DNA of 64,000 bases, from assembly GCA_002798195.1 (NCBI GenBank), contig NWQM01000012.1, positions 23,639-87,638 on the forward strand. The letters are read 5' to 3'. The translations under genes were made by a program, and so were the position numbers. Of the stretch, positions 24,540 through 32,997 are shown piece by piece (position 1 is the first letter of the stretch; every line of letters begins with the position of its first letter). This stretch comes from Lysobacteraceae bacterium NML03-0222. Its GTDB lineage: Bacteria > Pseudomonadota > Gammaproteobacteria > Xanthomonadales > Xanthomonadaceae. The notes beneath the pieces were generated by a model. It was not told the DNA's origin, did no database searches, and was given only the letters and a program-made list of their open reading frames with translations.

Positions 24540-26225
24540 ATGACTGAATCATTTGCCGAACTGTTTGAACAGAGCCAGCAACAACTGGCCAAGCTGAAGC
24601 CCGGTGCCATCGTGACCGGCACCGTCGTTGCCGTGACCAACGATGTGGTGGTCATCAATGCCGGCCTGAAGTCCGAAGGCATCGTGCCGATCGAACAGTT
24701 CCGGAACGAAGCCGGCGAAATCGATGTGGGCATCGGCGACGAAGTAAAGGTGGCGCTGGACTCCATCGAAAACGGCTTTGGTGAAACCGTGCTCTCGCGC
24801 GAAAAAGCCAAGCGCGCGATGGTCTGGGACGAACTGGAAGAAGCACTGGAGAAGGGCGAAATCATCACCGGCCGCATCAGCGGCAAGGTCAAGGGTGGTT
24901 TCACCGTCGATATCAAGGAAGTCCGCGCATTCCTGCCGGGCTCGCTGGTCGATGTGCGTCCGGTGCGCGATCCTGTGTACCTGGAAGGCAAAGAGCTGGA
25001 ATTCAAGCTCATCAAGCTCGACCGCAAGCGCAATAATGTGGTGGTCAGCCGCCGCGCGGTGGTGGAAAACGAGCATTCCGAAGAGCGCGAAGCGCTGATG
25101 GAAAAGCTGGTGGAAGGTGCCAAGCTCAAGGGCGTGGTCAAGAACCTCACCGATTACGGCGCATTCGTGGATCTGGGCGGTATCGACGGCCTGCTGCATA
25201 TCACCGACATGGCTTGGAAGCGCGTGCGTCATCCGTCCGAAGTGGTCGAAGTCGGTCAGGAGCTGGATGTGCGCGTGCTCAAGTACGACCGCGAGCGCAA
25301 CCGCGTCAGCCTCGGCCTCAAGCAAATGGGCGAGGATCCGTGGGACAACATTTCCCGCCGCTATCCGGCCAATACCCGTGCCTTCGGCAAGGTGTCCAAC
25401 GTCACCGATTACGGTGCCTTCGTTGAAATCGAAGCCGGCGTGGAAGGCTTGGTGCACGTTTCGGAAATGGACTGGACCAACAAGAACGTCAATCCGTCCA
25501 AGGTGGTGCAGGTCGGTGACGAAGTCGAAGTGATGGTGCTGGATGTGGATGAAGAGCGTCGTCGCATCTCGCTGGGCATGAAGCAGGTCTCCAGCAATCC
25601 GTGGGAAACCTTCGCGGCCACCCACAAGAAGGGTGACAAGGTGGAAGGTCAGATCAAGTCGATTACCGACTTTGGCATCTTCATCGGCTTGGAAGGCGGC
25701 ATTGATGGTCTGGTGCACCTGTCCGACCTCAGCTGGAACACCAATGGCGAAGACCTGGCTCGCAACTACAAGAAGGGCGACACCGTGCAGGCCGTGGTGC
25801 TGGCGGTTGACCCCGAGCGCGAGCGCATCAGCCTTGGCGTCAAGCAGCTGGAACAAGACCCAATGGGTCAGTTCCAGGCCTCCAATACTCGTGGCTCGGT
25901 GGTCAAGGGCACGGTGAAGGAAGTCGATGCCAAGGGCGCAGTGGTTGAGCTGGCCGACGGTGTGGAAGGCTATCTGGCCGCCCGTGACATCTCGGTTGAC
26001 CGCGTCGACGATGCTTCGCACGTGCTGAAGGTCGGTGACGAAGTGGAAGCCAAGATCATCGGTACTGATCGCAAGAGCCGCGTGGTGCAGCTCTCGATCC
26101 GCGCCAAGGATCAGGACGAGATGAACGAAACCCTGGCTGAGTACAACCGCAGCAATGCGGAAGCTGCCAGCGGCACCACCCAGCTGGGTGCGCTGTTGCG
26201 CGAGCAGCTCGGCAAGGGCGAGTAA
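24540..26225 (+). CDS. rpsA: 30S ribosomal protein S1
   Basis: This 561-residue RNA-binding ribosomal protein is built of six S1/OB-fold repeats (about residues 20-90, 105-170, 190-260, 275-350, 360-435 and 445-520). Each contains the VKGxV...DYGAFV(D/E) or related pattern. Repeats 3 and 4 are the best conserved. S1 helps mRNAs with weak Shine-Dalgarno sequences bind the 30S subunit. The 166-base leader contains a 7-base hairpin (24402-24408 with 24417-24423), and the region near the start is A-rich (GAGAATAGAA). In E. coli rpsA leader structure mediates autoregulation, which is possible here too. A terminator follows. Confidence 0.98.
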   Translation: MTESFAELFEQSQQQLAKLKPGAIVTGTVVAVTNDVVVINAGLKSEGIVPIEQFRNEAGEIDVGIGDEVKVALDSIENGFGETVLSREKAKRAMVWDELEEALEKGEIITGRISGKVKGGFTVDIKEVRAFLPGSLVDVRPVRDPVYLEGKELEFKLIKLDRKRNNVVVSRRAVVENEHSEEREALMEKLVEGAKLKGVVKNLTDYGAFVDLGGIDGLLHITDMAWKRVRHPSEVVEVGQELDVRVLKYDRERNRVSLGLKQMGEDPWDNISRRYPANTRAFGKVSNVTDYGAFVEIEAGVEGLVHVSEMDWTNKNVNPSKVVQVGDEVEVMVLDVDEERRRISLGMKQVSSNPWETFAATHKKGDKVEGQIKSITDFGIFIGLEGGIDGLVHLSDLSWNTNGEDLARNYKKGDTVQAVVLAVDPERERISLGVKQLEQDPMGQFQASNTRGSVVKGTVKEVDAKGAVVELADGVEGYLAARDISVDRVDDASHVLKVGDEVEAKIIGTDRKSRVVQLSIRAKDQDEMNETLAEYNRSNAEAASGTTQLGALLREQLGKGE

Positions 26226-26232
26226 TCCCCGC

Positions 26233-26285
26233 AGCCGGAGTCCAGTACACGGCGCTTCCCGATGTACTGGCTCCGGCTTTTGTTT
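26233..26285 (+). terminator. Terminator after rpsA
   Basis: Two stacked stems (26233-26240 with 26271-26278, and 26242-26249 with 26263-26270, one bulged T) are followed by TTTTGTTTT-like sequence. It ends eight bases or more after the rpsA stop. Confidence 0.85.
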
Positions 26286-26343
26286 TGCAGGGCCGGCTTG
26301 TTTTGGGGCTGCCCAGTGGTTTTGGCTTACGGCATTGTTGGCG

Positions 26344-26646
26344 ATGACCAAATCGGAATTGATAGAAATCCTCAACCAGCGCCAGCGTCACCTCAAGGTA
26401 GAGGACGTTGAGTTTGGTGTGCGCACCCTGCTTGAATTGATGAGTGCAAGCCTTGCCACCGGAACCCGGATTGAAATTCGCGGCTTTGGCAGTTTTTCGC
26501 TGCATTACCGCAAGCCACGTACCGGGCGCAATCCCAAGACCGGCGCAGCGGTGGCTTTGCCTGCCAAGCATGTGCCGCACTTCAAGCCGGGCAAGGAGTT
26601 GCGTGAGCGCGTCAGTGAAGTGACGCCAGTGGTTGAAAACGAATAA
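26344..26646 (+). CDS. ihfB: Integration host factor beta subunit
   Basis: This 100-residue DNA-bending protein pairs with IhfA. It starts MTKSELIEIL and carries the IEIRGFGSFSLHYR arm base and the GRNPKTGAAVALPAKHVPHFKPGKELRERV beta-arm with its intercalating proline, cut here only for description. Size is standard. The start at 26344 follows the rpsA terminator, so ihfB probably has its own promoter in the 26286-26343 interval. lapB follows after 102 bases. Confidence 0.95.
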   Translation: MTKSELIEILNQRQRHLKVEDVEFGVRTLLELMSASLATGTRIEIRGFGSFSLHYRKPRTGRNPKTGAAVALPAKHVPHFKPGKELRERVSEVTPVVENE

Positions 26647-26748
26647 AAATTTCAGTGCTGCGCCCTATGCGCAGCTTCATCATCCTTCACGGCAGCGATT
26701 GCCATCGTGCAGCTGCCCGGCCTGTTTCCTCGCTTATGGATACCCGCC

Positions 26749-27927
26749 ATGGCCTTTATCGAACAATGGTTCTGGTTTGTTTTGCTGCTGCCCGCTGCTG
26801 CGGTAATGGGCTGGGTGATTGGCAGGCGCGGCGGCGAGAGGCATAGCGATAGCCAGGTCAGCAAGCTCTCGACGACTTACTTCCGCGGGCTCAACTATCT
26901 TTTGAACGAGCAGCCGGACAAGGCGATTGAGCTGTTCCTGCATATTGCCGAACTTGACAAGGAAACCTTTGAAACGCAATTGGCCTTGGGGCATTTATTT
27001 CGTCGCCGGGGTGAGGTTGACCGTGCCATCCGCCTGCATCAGGGCTTGATTGAGCGCAAGGATCTGAGCGATGCGCAGCGAGTGCAGGCATTGCTGGCTC
27101 TGGGCGAGGACTATATGAAGTCTGGCCTGCTTGATCGAGCGGAAACGGTATTTGTGGAGCTGGCTGAAACCGGCCATCGTGCACCGCAGGCGCTGCGGCA
27201 TTTGATTGATATTTTCCAGTCCGAGCGCGATTGGAATCGCGCTATCGAAAGCGCGCACCGTTTTGAAGCCGCCACTGGCGAGCCGATGGGCAAACTGATT
27301 GCCATGTATGAATGCGAGCTGGCCGAACGCCACCGCGCCAATGGCGATGTCACGGCAGCGCGTGAGGCGATTGCCAGAGCCTATGCGGCTGATTCCAATG
27401 CCGTGCGTGCCGGGATGCTGGAAGGGCGTCTGGAGGCGGCTGCCGGCAATGATGAGGCGGCGATCAAGGCATTTGAGCGTGCCGCCCGCCATGATGCCGA
27501 TTATTTGCCGGATATTCTGCCGACGCTGTTGCAATGCTATGAACGCACGGGCGATACCCCCGGCGCGCGGCGTTTTCTTGCGGAAATGGCCGAGCACTAT
27601 GCAGGTGTGGCGCCGGTGTTGGCACTGACCCATCTGGTCGAACGTGAGGAAGGGGTGCAGGCAGCACGGCTGTATCTGACCCAGCAATTGAAAGACCGGC
27701 CATCGGTACGCGGCGAGGCGGCGCTTATCGAGCTGGCATTGCGTGATGGTGACGATATCCTCGGCACCTTGCAGGCCTTGGGGCGTATCAACGACCAATT
27801 GTTGGTGCGCAATCCCAGCTATCGCTGCAACCACTGCGGATTTGGGGCGCGTTCGCATCACTGGCAATGTCCCAGTTGCCGGCAGTGGGGCGTGGTCAAG
27901 CCATTGCTCAATTACGCATTGGTATGA
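26749..27927 (+). CDS. lapB: Lipopolysaccharide assembly protein LapB
   Basis: The protein has 392 residues from the ATG at 26749. A single N-terminal membrane helix (about residues 6-25) anchors it on the cytoplasmic side of the inner membrane. TPR repeats fill residues 45-340, and a rubredoxin-like zinc ribbon with CNHCGF and CPSC closes the protein. LapB directs FtsH to degrade LpxC and so sets lipopolysaccharide synthesis. In many relatives lapA lies directly upstream; here the 102 bases after ihfB hold no such gene. Its stop overlaps the next gene by four bases. Confidence 0.94.
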   Translation: MAFIEQWFWFVLLLPAAAVMGWVIGRRGGERHSDSQVSKLSTTYFRGLNYLLNEQPDKAIELFLHIAELDKETFETQLALGHLFRRRGEVDRAIRLHQGLIERKDLSDAQRVQALLALGEDYMKSGLLDRAETVFVELAETGHRAPQALRHLIDIFQSERDWNRAIESAHRFEAATGEPMGKLIAMYECELAERHRANGDVTAAREAIARAYAADSNAVRAGMLEGRLEAAAGNDEAAIKAFERAARHDADYLPDILPTLLQCYERTGDTPGARRFLAEMAEHYAGVAPVLALTHLVEREEGVQAARLYLTQQLKDRPSVRGEAALIELALRDGDDILGTLQALGRINDQLLVRNPSYRCNHCGFGARSHHWQCPSCRQWGVVKPLLNYALV

Positions 27928-28907
27928 ACGGTTTCTGGCTCTGGTTCGCCGGGGCTGCGCTCGCCAGCCTGTTAGGGACTGGGCTTGCCCGGCGTTACGC
28001 GTTGCACCGGCAGCTGCTGGATATGCCTGGGGATACGCGCCGCAATCATCAGCATATAACCCCACGCGGCGGTGGCATTGCCATGGCACTCTTGATGTGG
28101 CTGGCCTGCCTGGGGCTGGCCATGACCACAGGGCAGTGGGGCTGGTTACTTCTGGCAACCGGTTTGGCCGTGGTGGCAGGTGTAGGCTGGTGGGACGATC
28201 ACAGGCCGCTTTCGGTAAGGCTGCGCTTTGCCGTGCATCTGGCTGCAGCAGGTTTGCTGGCATTGGCCGGCATTGGCTTTGGCTGGCCACTCTGGCTATG
28301 TCTGTGCGGATTTATTGCCGCACTGGCGCTGACTAATATCTGGAATTTTATCGATGGCATCAATGGTATTGCTGCTTCGCAAGCACTGCTGGTAGCACTG
28401 CTGGCCGTCTGGCTGATGACGGGTGCAGGACAGATTTTTGCGCTGCTGCTGTTGGCAGTATGCGCAGGCTTTTTGCCCTGGAATTTTCCGCGGGCGCGGA
28501 TTTTCATGGGCGATGTGGGCAGCGGCGCATTGGGATATTTATTGGCAGTGGTTTGGACGCTTTCGGCAGCAGCTGAGCTGCGCTTTGGTTGGCTGCTGGC
28601 ACTGCCACTATCGACCTGTGTACTGGATGCCACGCTGACCCTGCTGCTGCGCATCCGGCGTGGCGAAAAATGGTGGCAGGCACACTCGGCACATAGCTAT
28701 CAGATATGGGCCCGCCGACTGGGACGGCATACGCCGGTGACTCTGGCTTACGCGCTATGGTCATTGCTTGCCGTGCTATTGGGCACTGTGTTTTTGCATG
28801 AGACTTCGCTGGCGTTTCTGGCGCTTGCCTGTATCTTGTGGTTCACCGCAGGCGCAATAGGCTGGCTGTGCTTGCGCAAGCCGACATCGCATCGGAATCA
28901 AACATGA
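27924..28907 (+). CDS. WecA/WbpL-like undecaprenyl-phosphate glycosyl-1-phosphate transferase
   Basis: This 327-residue polytopic inner-membrane enzyme of glycosyltransferase family 4 (MraY/WecA superfamily) has about ten helices. Catalytic landmarks are the early RGGG segment, the acidic GWWDDHRPL loop with the paired aspartates, NIWNFIDGINGIA and the FMGDVGSG motif. Such enzymes move a sugar-1-phosphate from UDP-sugar onto undecaprenyl phosphate to start O-antigen or capsule synthesis. It overlaps lapB and the next sugar dehydratase by four bases each, so all are one transcript. Confidence 0.9.
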   Translation: MNGFWLWFAGAALASLLGTGLARRYALHRQLLDMPGDTRRNHQHITPRGGGIAMALLMWLACLGLAMTTGQWGWLLLATGLAVVAGVGWWDDHRPLSVRLRFAVHLAAAGLLALAGIGFGWPLWLCLCGFIAALALTNIWNFIDGINGIAASQALLVALLAVWLMTGAGQIFALLLLAVCAGFLPWNFPRARIFMGDVGSGALGYLLAVVWTLSAAAELRFGWLLALPLSTCVLDATLTLLLRIRRGEKWWQAHSAHSYQIWARRLGRHTPVTLAYALWSLLAVLLGTVFLHETSLAFLALACILWFTAGAIGWLCLRKPTSHRNQT

Positions 28908-30817
28908 AGCTGTCGCACAAAAAACGTCTGTGGTTGTCTTGGCCGCGGGTTGCGGTCATCAGTCATGACTTGTTGATGGTGGTGCTGGTATGGCTGGGAT
29001 TGCAGTGGCTGCGCTACGAAATGCAGCCAGCGCTCGTGATGCCGGCGACGGACTGGATTGAGCTGCTGCTGGTGGTTGCTCTGCAGGGCACCGCCTTTCG
29101 CTTTTCAGGGCTGTATCACGGCCTATGGCGCTTTGCCAGCACGCCCGACCTGTTCAATCTGCTGAAGGCCTCTGTGTTGGGTGTGGTGGCCATTGTGGGC
29201 GCGCTATTTCTCTACAAGCGTCTGGAAGGGGTGCCGCGTTCAGTGCTGCTGATGTATCCGTTTGCACTGGTGATGTTACTGGGGATGCCGCGCTGGCTGT
29301 ACCGGATTTGGAAGGATGGCATTCTTCAGGTCAATCGTCATGAGACTGCAACCCGGGTATTGATCTTGGGTGCCGGGCAGGCCGGTGAAAACCTGCTGCG
29401 CAATTTGCGCAATTCTGAAAACTATGTGCCAGTCGGATTTTTGGATGATGCGCCCAGCCTCAAAGGAATCCGGCTGCATGGTGTGCCGGTTTTGGGGCGG
29501 ATTGATGATGCGGCAGATATCGCCCGGGAAACTGCCGCCGGGATGCTGGCCATTGCCATGCCCTCACTGGAAGCCGCTGCCATGCAGCGCGTGATTGCGG
29601 TATGCGAGTCTACCGGGCTGCCCTTTCGCATGGTGCCGCGTGCTGAAGACTTGCTGGACAAGAGTCTCCATGCCGATGGTCTGAAAGAAGTGGCCATTGA
29701 AGACTTGCTGGGGCGCAAGCCGATCACAGCCAATTGGCAGGAGATTCGCAACTGGCTTGGTGGACGCAATGTGCTGGTGACTGGCGCCGGGGGGTCGATT
29801 GGCTCGGAATTGTGTCGGCAGTGTGCGCGCAATGGTGCGGCCTCAATTATCTTGGTCGAACAGAATGAGTTTTCCCTGCTGCAGATGGCGCAGGAGCTGC
29901 GGCGCGATTTTGCCGATGTGGCCTGTGTGCCGATTTTGGGCGATTGTGGCGACCCGGCGGTCATCAGTCATGCATTGCAACAGACCCAGGTGGAAGCGGT
30001 TTTTCATGCTGCAGCCTATAAGCAGGTGCCGGTGCTGGAGGGGCAGCTGCGCGAGGCGATACGCAATAATGTGCTCGCCACCGAAACCGTGGCGCGGATT
30101 TCGGCCCAAATGAATGTCGGTACTTTCGTTTTGATTTCCACCGACAAGGCCGTGAATCCGGTCAACATACTGGGCGCCAGCAAGCGCCTGGCAGAAATGG
30201 TTTGCCAGCTGCATGCCCGGCAAAGCCAGACACATTTTGTCACCGTGCGCTTTGGTAATGTATTGGGCTCGGCCGGTAGCGTGGTGCCGCTGTTTCGTGA
30301 GCAGATCCGCTTGGGTGGGCCGGTGACCGTGACTCATCCGCAAGTAACGCGCTATTTCATGACCATTCCCGAGGCCAGCCAGTTGATTTTGCAAGCCTCA
30401 AGCATTGGTGCCCACCATGCCATCTATACCCTCGACATGGGTGAGCCGGTAGCGATTCGCGTGCTGGCTGAGCAGATGATTCGCCTGGCCGGCAAACAGC
30501 CCGGGCGTGATATCGCCATCACTTATACTGGTCTTCGCGATGGCGAAAAACTGCATGAAGTTCTGTTTCATGATGAAGAAAGCTATTGCCCAACCATGTA
30601 TCCGAAGATTTTGCAGGGCAAGGTGCGCCAAGTGCAGCCAGAATCCTTGCAGGCTTCACTCAAGGTGTTGACTGATGCCAGTGCCCGTTACGATGCAGCG
30701 CTTTTGTTGCAGGAATTGAAAAAAGCCGTGCCGGAATTTGAGCCGGGTCAGCATTTGACAGATGGTAGTGTCTCGGTCATCGTGCCGTTCCCAGGTCGCC
30801 GTAACCGCAAGCATTGA
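28904..30817 (+). CDS. WbpM/FlaA1-like membrane UDP-sugar 4,6-dehydratase
   Basis: The protein has 637 residues from the ATG at 28904, which overlaps the previous stop as ATGA. Four membrane helices occupy about residues 10-140. A first Rossmann domain with GAGQAGE lies near 155, and the catalytic SDR domain starts with GAGGSIG at 294-300. STDK is at 412-415 and Lys427 is the catalytic lysine in GASK. The residue before GASK is Leu423, where PseB-type enzymes have Tyr and WbpM has Met. The reaction is UDP-GlcNAc 4,6-dehydration for O-antigen sugars, as in WbpM. It runs with galU and a WecA-like transferase. Confidence 0.9.
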   Translation: MKLSHKKRLWLSWPRVAVISHDLLMVVLVWLGLQWLRYEMQPALVMPATDWIELLLVVALQGTAFRFSGLYHGLWRFASTPDLFNLLKASVLGVVAIVGALFLYKRLEGVPRSVLLMYPFALVMLLGMPRWLYRIWKDGILQVNRHETATRVLILGAGQAGENLLRNLRNSENYVPVGFLDDAPSLKGIRLHGVPVLGRIDDAADIARETAAGMLAIAMPSLEAAAMQRVIAVCESTGLPFRMVPRAEDLLDKSLHADGLKEVAIEDLLGRKPITANWQEIRNWLGGRNVLVTGAGGSIGSELCRQCARNGAASIILVEQNEFSLLQMAQELRRDFADVACVPILGDCGDPAVISHALQQTQVEAVFHAAAYKQVPVLEGQLREAIRNNVLATETVARISAQMNVGTFVLISTDKAVNPVNILGASKRLAEMVCQLHARQSQTHFVTVRFGNVLGSAGSVVPLFREQIRLGGPVTVTHPQVTRYFMTIPEASQLILQASSIGAHHAIYTLDMGEPVAIRVLAEQMIRLAGKQPGRDIAITYTGLRDGEKLHEVLFHDEESYCPTMYPKILQGKVRQVQPESLQASLKVLTDASARYDAALLLQELKKAVPEFEPGQHLTDGSVSVIVPFPGRRNRKH

Positions 30818-30821
30818 TGCA

Positions 30822-31721
30822 ATGAATCATCCACGTATCCGTAAAGCCGTATTCCCCGTCGCAGGCTTGGGCACCCGTTTTCTGCCCGCCACCAAAACCG
30901 TTCCCAAGGAAATGTTGCCGATTGTGGACAGGCCGCTGATTCAATATGCGGTGGACGAGGCGATTGCTGCGGGCTGTGACACGCTGATTTTCATTACCAA
31001 CCGTTACAAGCATGCAGTGGCTGATTATTTTGACAAGGCCTATGAGCTTGAGCAGCGCTTGCAAAAAGCTGGCAAGGAAAAGCAGCTCCATGCCGTGCAA
31101 AACGTGCTGCCCAAGGGCGTTCGGGCGATTTTTGTCACCCAGCCTGAAGCCCTGGGGCTTGGACATGCGGTGTTGTGTGCCAAGGAGGTGGTGGGCGATG
31201 AACCTTTCGCGGTGTTGCTGCCCGATGACCTGATTTACAGCCGGGGGGCTGGCGCGCTTGCACAAATGGCCGACCATGCCCAGAAAAGCGGCGGCAGCGT
31301 GATTGCGGTGCAGGATGTGGCACATGAGCAAACCGGCAGCTATGGCATTGTCGATGCTCCGGATTTTGATGGTCGTGCCGGGGCAATCAAGGCCATCGTG
31401 GAAAAGCCGCATCCTGATGACGCCCCCAGTGACCTCGCGGTAGTGGGGCGTTATGTGCTTTCGCCGCGTATTTTCCAGCTGCTGGAAAATACTGGTGAAG
31501 GCGCAGGTGGCGAGATTCAGCTGACCGATGCTATCGCCCAGCTGTTGCAGCAGGAGCGGGTTGATGCGTTCCGCTTCCAGGGCACCCGCTTTGACTGCGG
31601 TACCCATCTGGGATTGATTGAAGCCACAGTGCGTTATGCGCTTGACCACGAACTGTTGCGTGGCGAAGCCAAGCGCATGATGCAGGCGGCGTTGGACGAG
31701 TTGGGTGTGGTGGAGACATGA
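30822..31721 (+). CDS. galU: UTP-glucose-1-phosphate uridylyltransferase
   Basis: This 299-residue enzyme makes UDP-glucose from UTP and glucose-1-phosphate for envelope polysaccharides. The nucleotide-binding loop GLGTRFLPATKTVPKEMLP is at residues 14-32. DEAIAAGC, QPEALGLGHAVL and VEKP follow in the family order, and FDCGTHLG occurs near the C-terminus. It begins four bases after the WbpM-like stop and overlaps the CsaA-like gene by four bases. Confidence 0.96.
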   Translation: MNHPRIRKAVFPVAGLGTRFLPATKTVPKEMLPIVDRPLIQYAVDEAIAAGCDTLIFITNRYKHAVADYFDKAYELEQRLQKAGKEKQLHAVQNVLPKGVRAIFVTQPEALGLGHAVLCAKEVVGDEPFAVLLPDDLIYSRGAGALAQMADHAQKSGGSVIAVQDVAHEQTGSYGIVDAPDFDGRAGAIKAIVEKPHPDDAPSDLAVVGRYVLSPRIFQLLENTGEGAGGEIQLTDAIAQLLQQERVDAFRFQGTRFDCGTHLGLIEATVRYALDHELLRGEAKRMMQAALDELGVVET

Positions 31722-32062
31722 GCGCCGAATCGGTATCGATCAGCTGGGACGATTTCCAGCGCGTGGCGCTGCATGCCGGTACCGTGGTGCGGGTCGAGTC
31801 TTTCCCCGAAGCACGCAAGCCTGCCTGGAAGCTATGGGTCGATTTTGGCGCGCATGGCATCAAGAAAACCAGCGCACAGATTACTGAGTTGTATTCGCCC
31901 GAAGCCTTGTTGGGCAAGCAGGTGCTGGGGGTCATCAATTTCCCGCCCAAGCAAATTGCCGGTTTCATGTCGGAATTTTTGCTGACCGGCTTCCATACCG
32001 AGCACGGCGTAGTGATTGCCAGCTGCGAGCGCCCGGTCGCCAATGGTGCTCGGCTTGCCTGA
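31718..32062 (+). CDS. CsaA-like tRNA-binding-domain protein
   Basis: This 114-residue protein is a single OB-fold tRNA-binding domain. Visible features are the HAGTVVRVESFPEARKPAWKL block, KKTSAQIT and LGVINFPPKQIAGFMSEFL, as in CsaA and the C-terminal domain of methionyl-tRNA synthetase. CsaA of Bacillus has chaperone-like activity on presecretory proteins, and the proteobacterial role is less clear. It overlaps galU by the bases ATGA, so it is translated from the sugar-nucleotide message, an unexpected partner. It converges on the EamA gene. Confidence 0.87.
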   Translation: MSAESVSISWDDFQRVALHAGTVVRVESFPEARKPAWKLWVDFGAHGIKKTSAQITELYSPEALLGKQVLGVINFPPKQIAGFMSEFLLTGFHTEHGVVIASCERPVANGARLA

Positions 32063-32073
32063 AATCTTGTGAC

Positions 32074-32997
32074 TTATTTGGTATTGGGGGCATTGGCAGT
32101 GGCCAAAGCGCCACGGCGCAAGCGTGATTCGCGATGGGCGATATAGGCGGTAGCGCCGAGGATGATGGCCGCGCCGATCAGCGTCCAGCGGTCGATTTTT
32201 TCACCAAATAGCAGCCAGCCGCAGAAGCTGACGAATGGCAGCTGCACAAAGCTGATGGGTGTCAGCGCCGAGACATCGCCGATTTTCAGTGCGCGCGTCC
32301 ACAGCACCTGTCCCAGCGTGCCGGAAAATCCGGTCAAAAGCAGCCATAGCCAGACTTCGCTGCTGTCTGGCCAGCGCCAGTCGAAAAGCGCCGGAATCAG
32401 CGACATCGGCACCCAGAATACATAAGTCCAGAACACGATGGCATTGGCGCTGTCTTGGCGTGATAGTTGCTTGATCTGGATCGCCACCAGCGCGCTCATC
32501 ACCGCCCCGGCAACTGCCATCAGAAGGCCGAGGGAAAATGCTCCCGACCAGGGGCGCACGATGACCAGCACGCCAATAAAACCCGCCAGCACCGCCAGCC
32601 AGCGACGGATACGGACTTCTTCGCCGAGCATCAAGGCTGCAAACAGGGTGACGAAAATCGGCGAGGAATAGGAGAGGCTGATGGCCTGACCAAGTGGCAG
32701 ATGCGCCAGTGACCAGAACATGCAGAACATGCCGACAAGGCCAATCAGGCAGCGGAAAAAATAGCGCGGCAATTGTTGGGTGTGGATGGTCTGGCGCATC
32801 TGCGACAGCGGCTGTGCCGAACGCAGTGCAGGGGCAAACAGCAGCGGCAGCAGGAAAATCAAGCCAAAGGCATTGCGGAAGAAGGCGATTTCCCAGGTGG
32901 GGGTGCTGGCCGAGGCCAGTCGGATACTGAGCGCCATCACTCCGAAGCTCAAAGTGCTGGCCAGCATCAGCAGGGCGGCGCGCAGATGCTGGCTCAC
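32074..32997 (-). CDS. EamA/DMT-family transporter
   Basis: The protein has 307 residues and ten predicted helices in two EamA repeats. The start is set at the GTG at 32997, which overlaps the murB stop as GTGA; no ATG fits the family N-terminus. It starts LRAALLMLASTLSFGVMAL and contains WEIAFFRNAFGL, like RarD/RhaT-type permeases. The substrate is not predictable. It is the last gene of a pyrD-murB-EamA chain and its role may be unrelated to cell-wall synthesis. Confidence 0.85.
   Translation of the reverse strand: MSQHLRAALLMLASTLSFGVMALSIRLASASTPTWEIAFFRNAFGLIFLLPLLFAPALRSAQPLSQMRQTIHTQQLPRYFFRCLIGLVGMFCMFWSLAHLPLGQAISLSYSSPIFVTLFAALMLGEEVRIRRWLAVLAGFIGVLVIVRPWSGAFSLGLLMAVAGAVMSALVAIQIKQLSRQDSANAIVFWTYVFWVPMSLIPALFDWRWPDSSEVWLWLLLTGFSGTLGQVLWTRALKIGDVSALTPISFVQLPFVSFCGWLLFGEKIDRWTLIGAAIILGATAYIAHRESRLRRGALATANAPNTK

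Noticed and set aside
24549..26375. 608-residue minus-strand frame opposite rpsA
   Set aside because: Complete overlap with six real S1 repeats on the plus strand; the translation is low-complexity and lacks any family motif.
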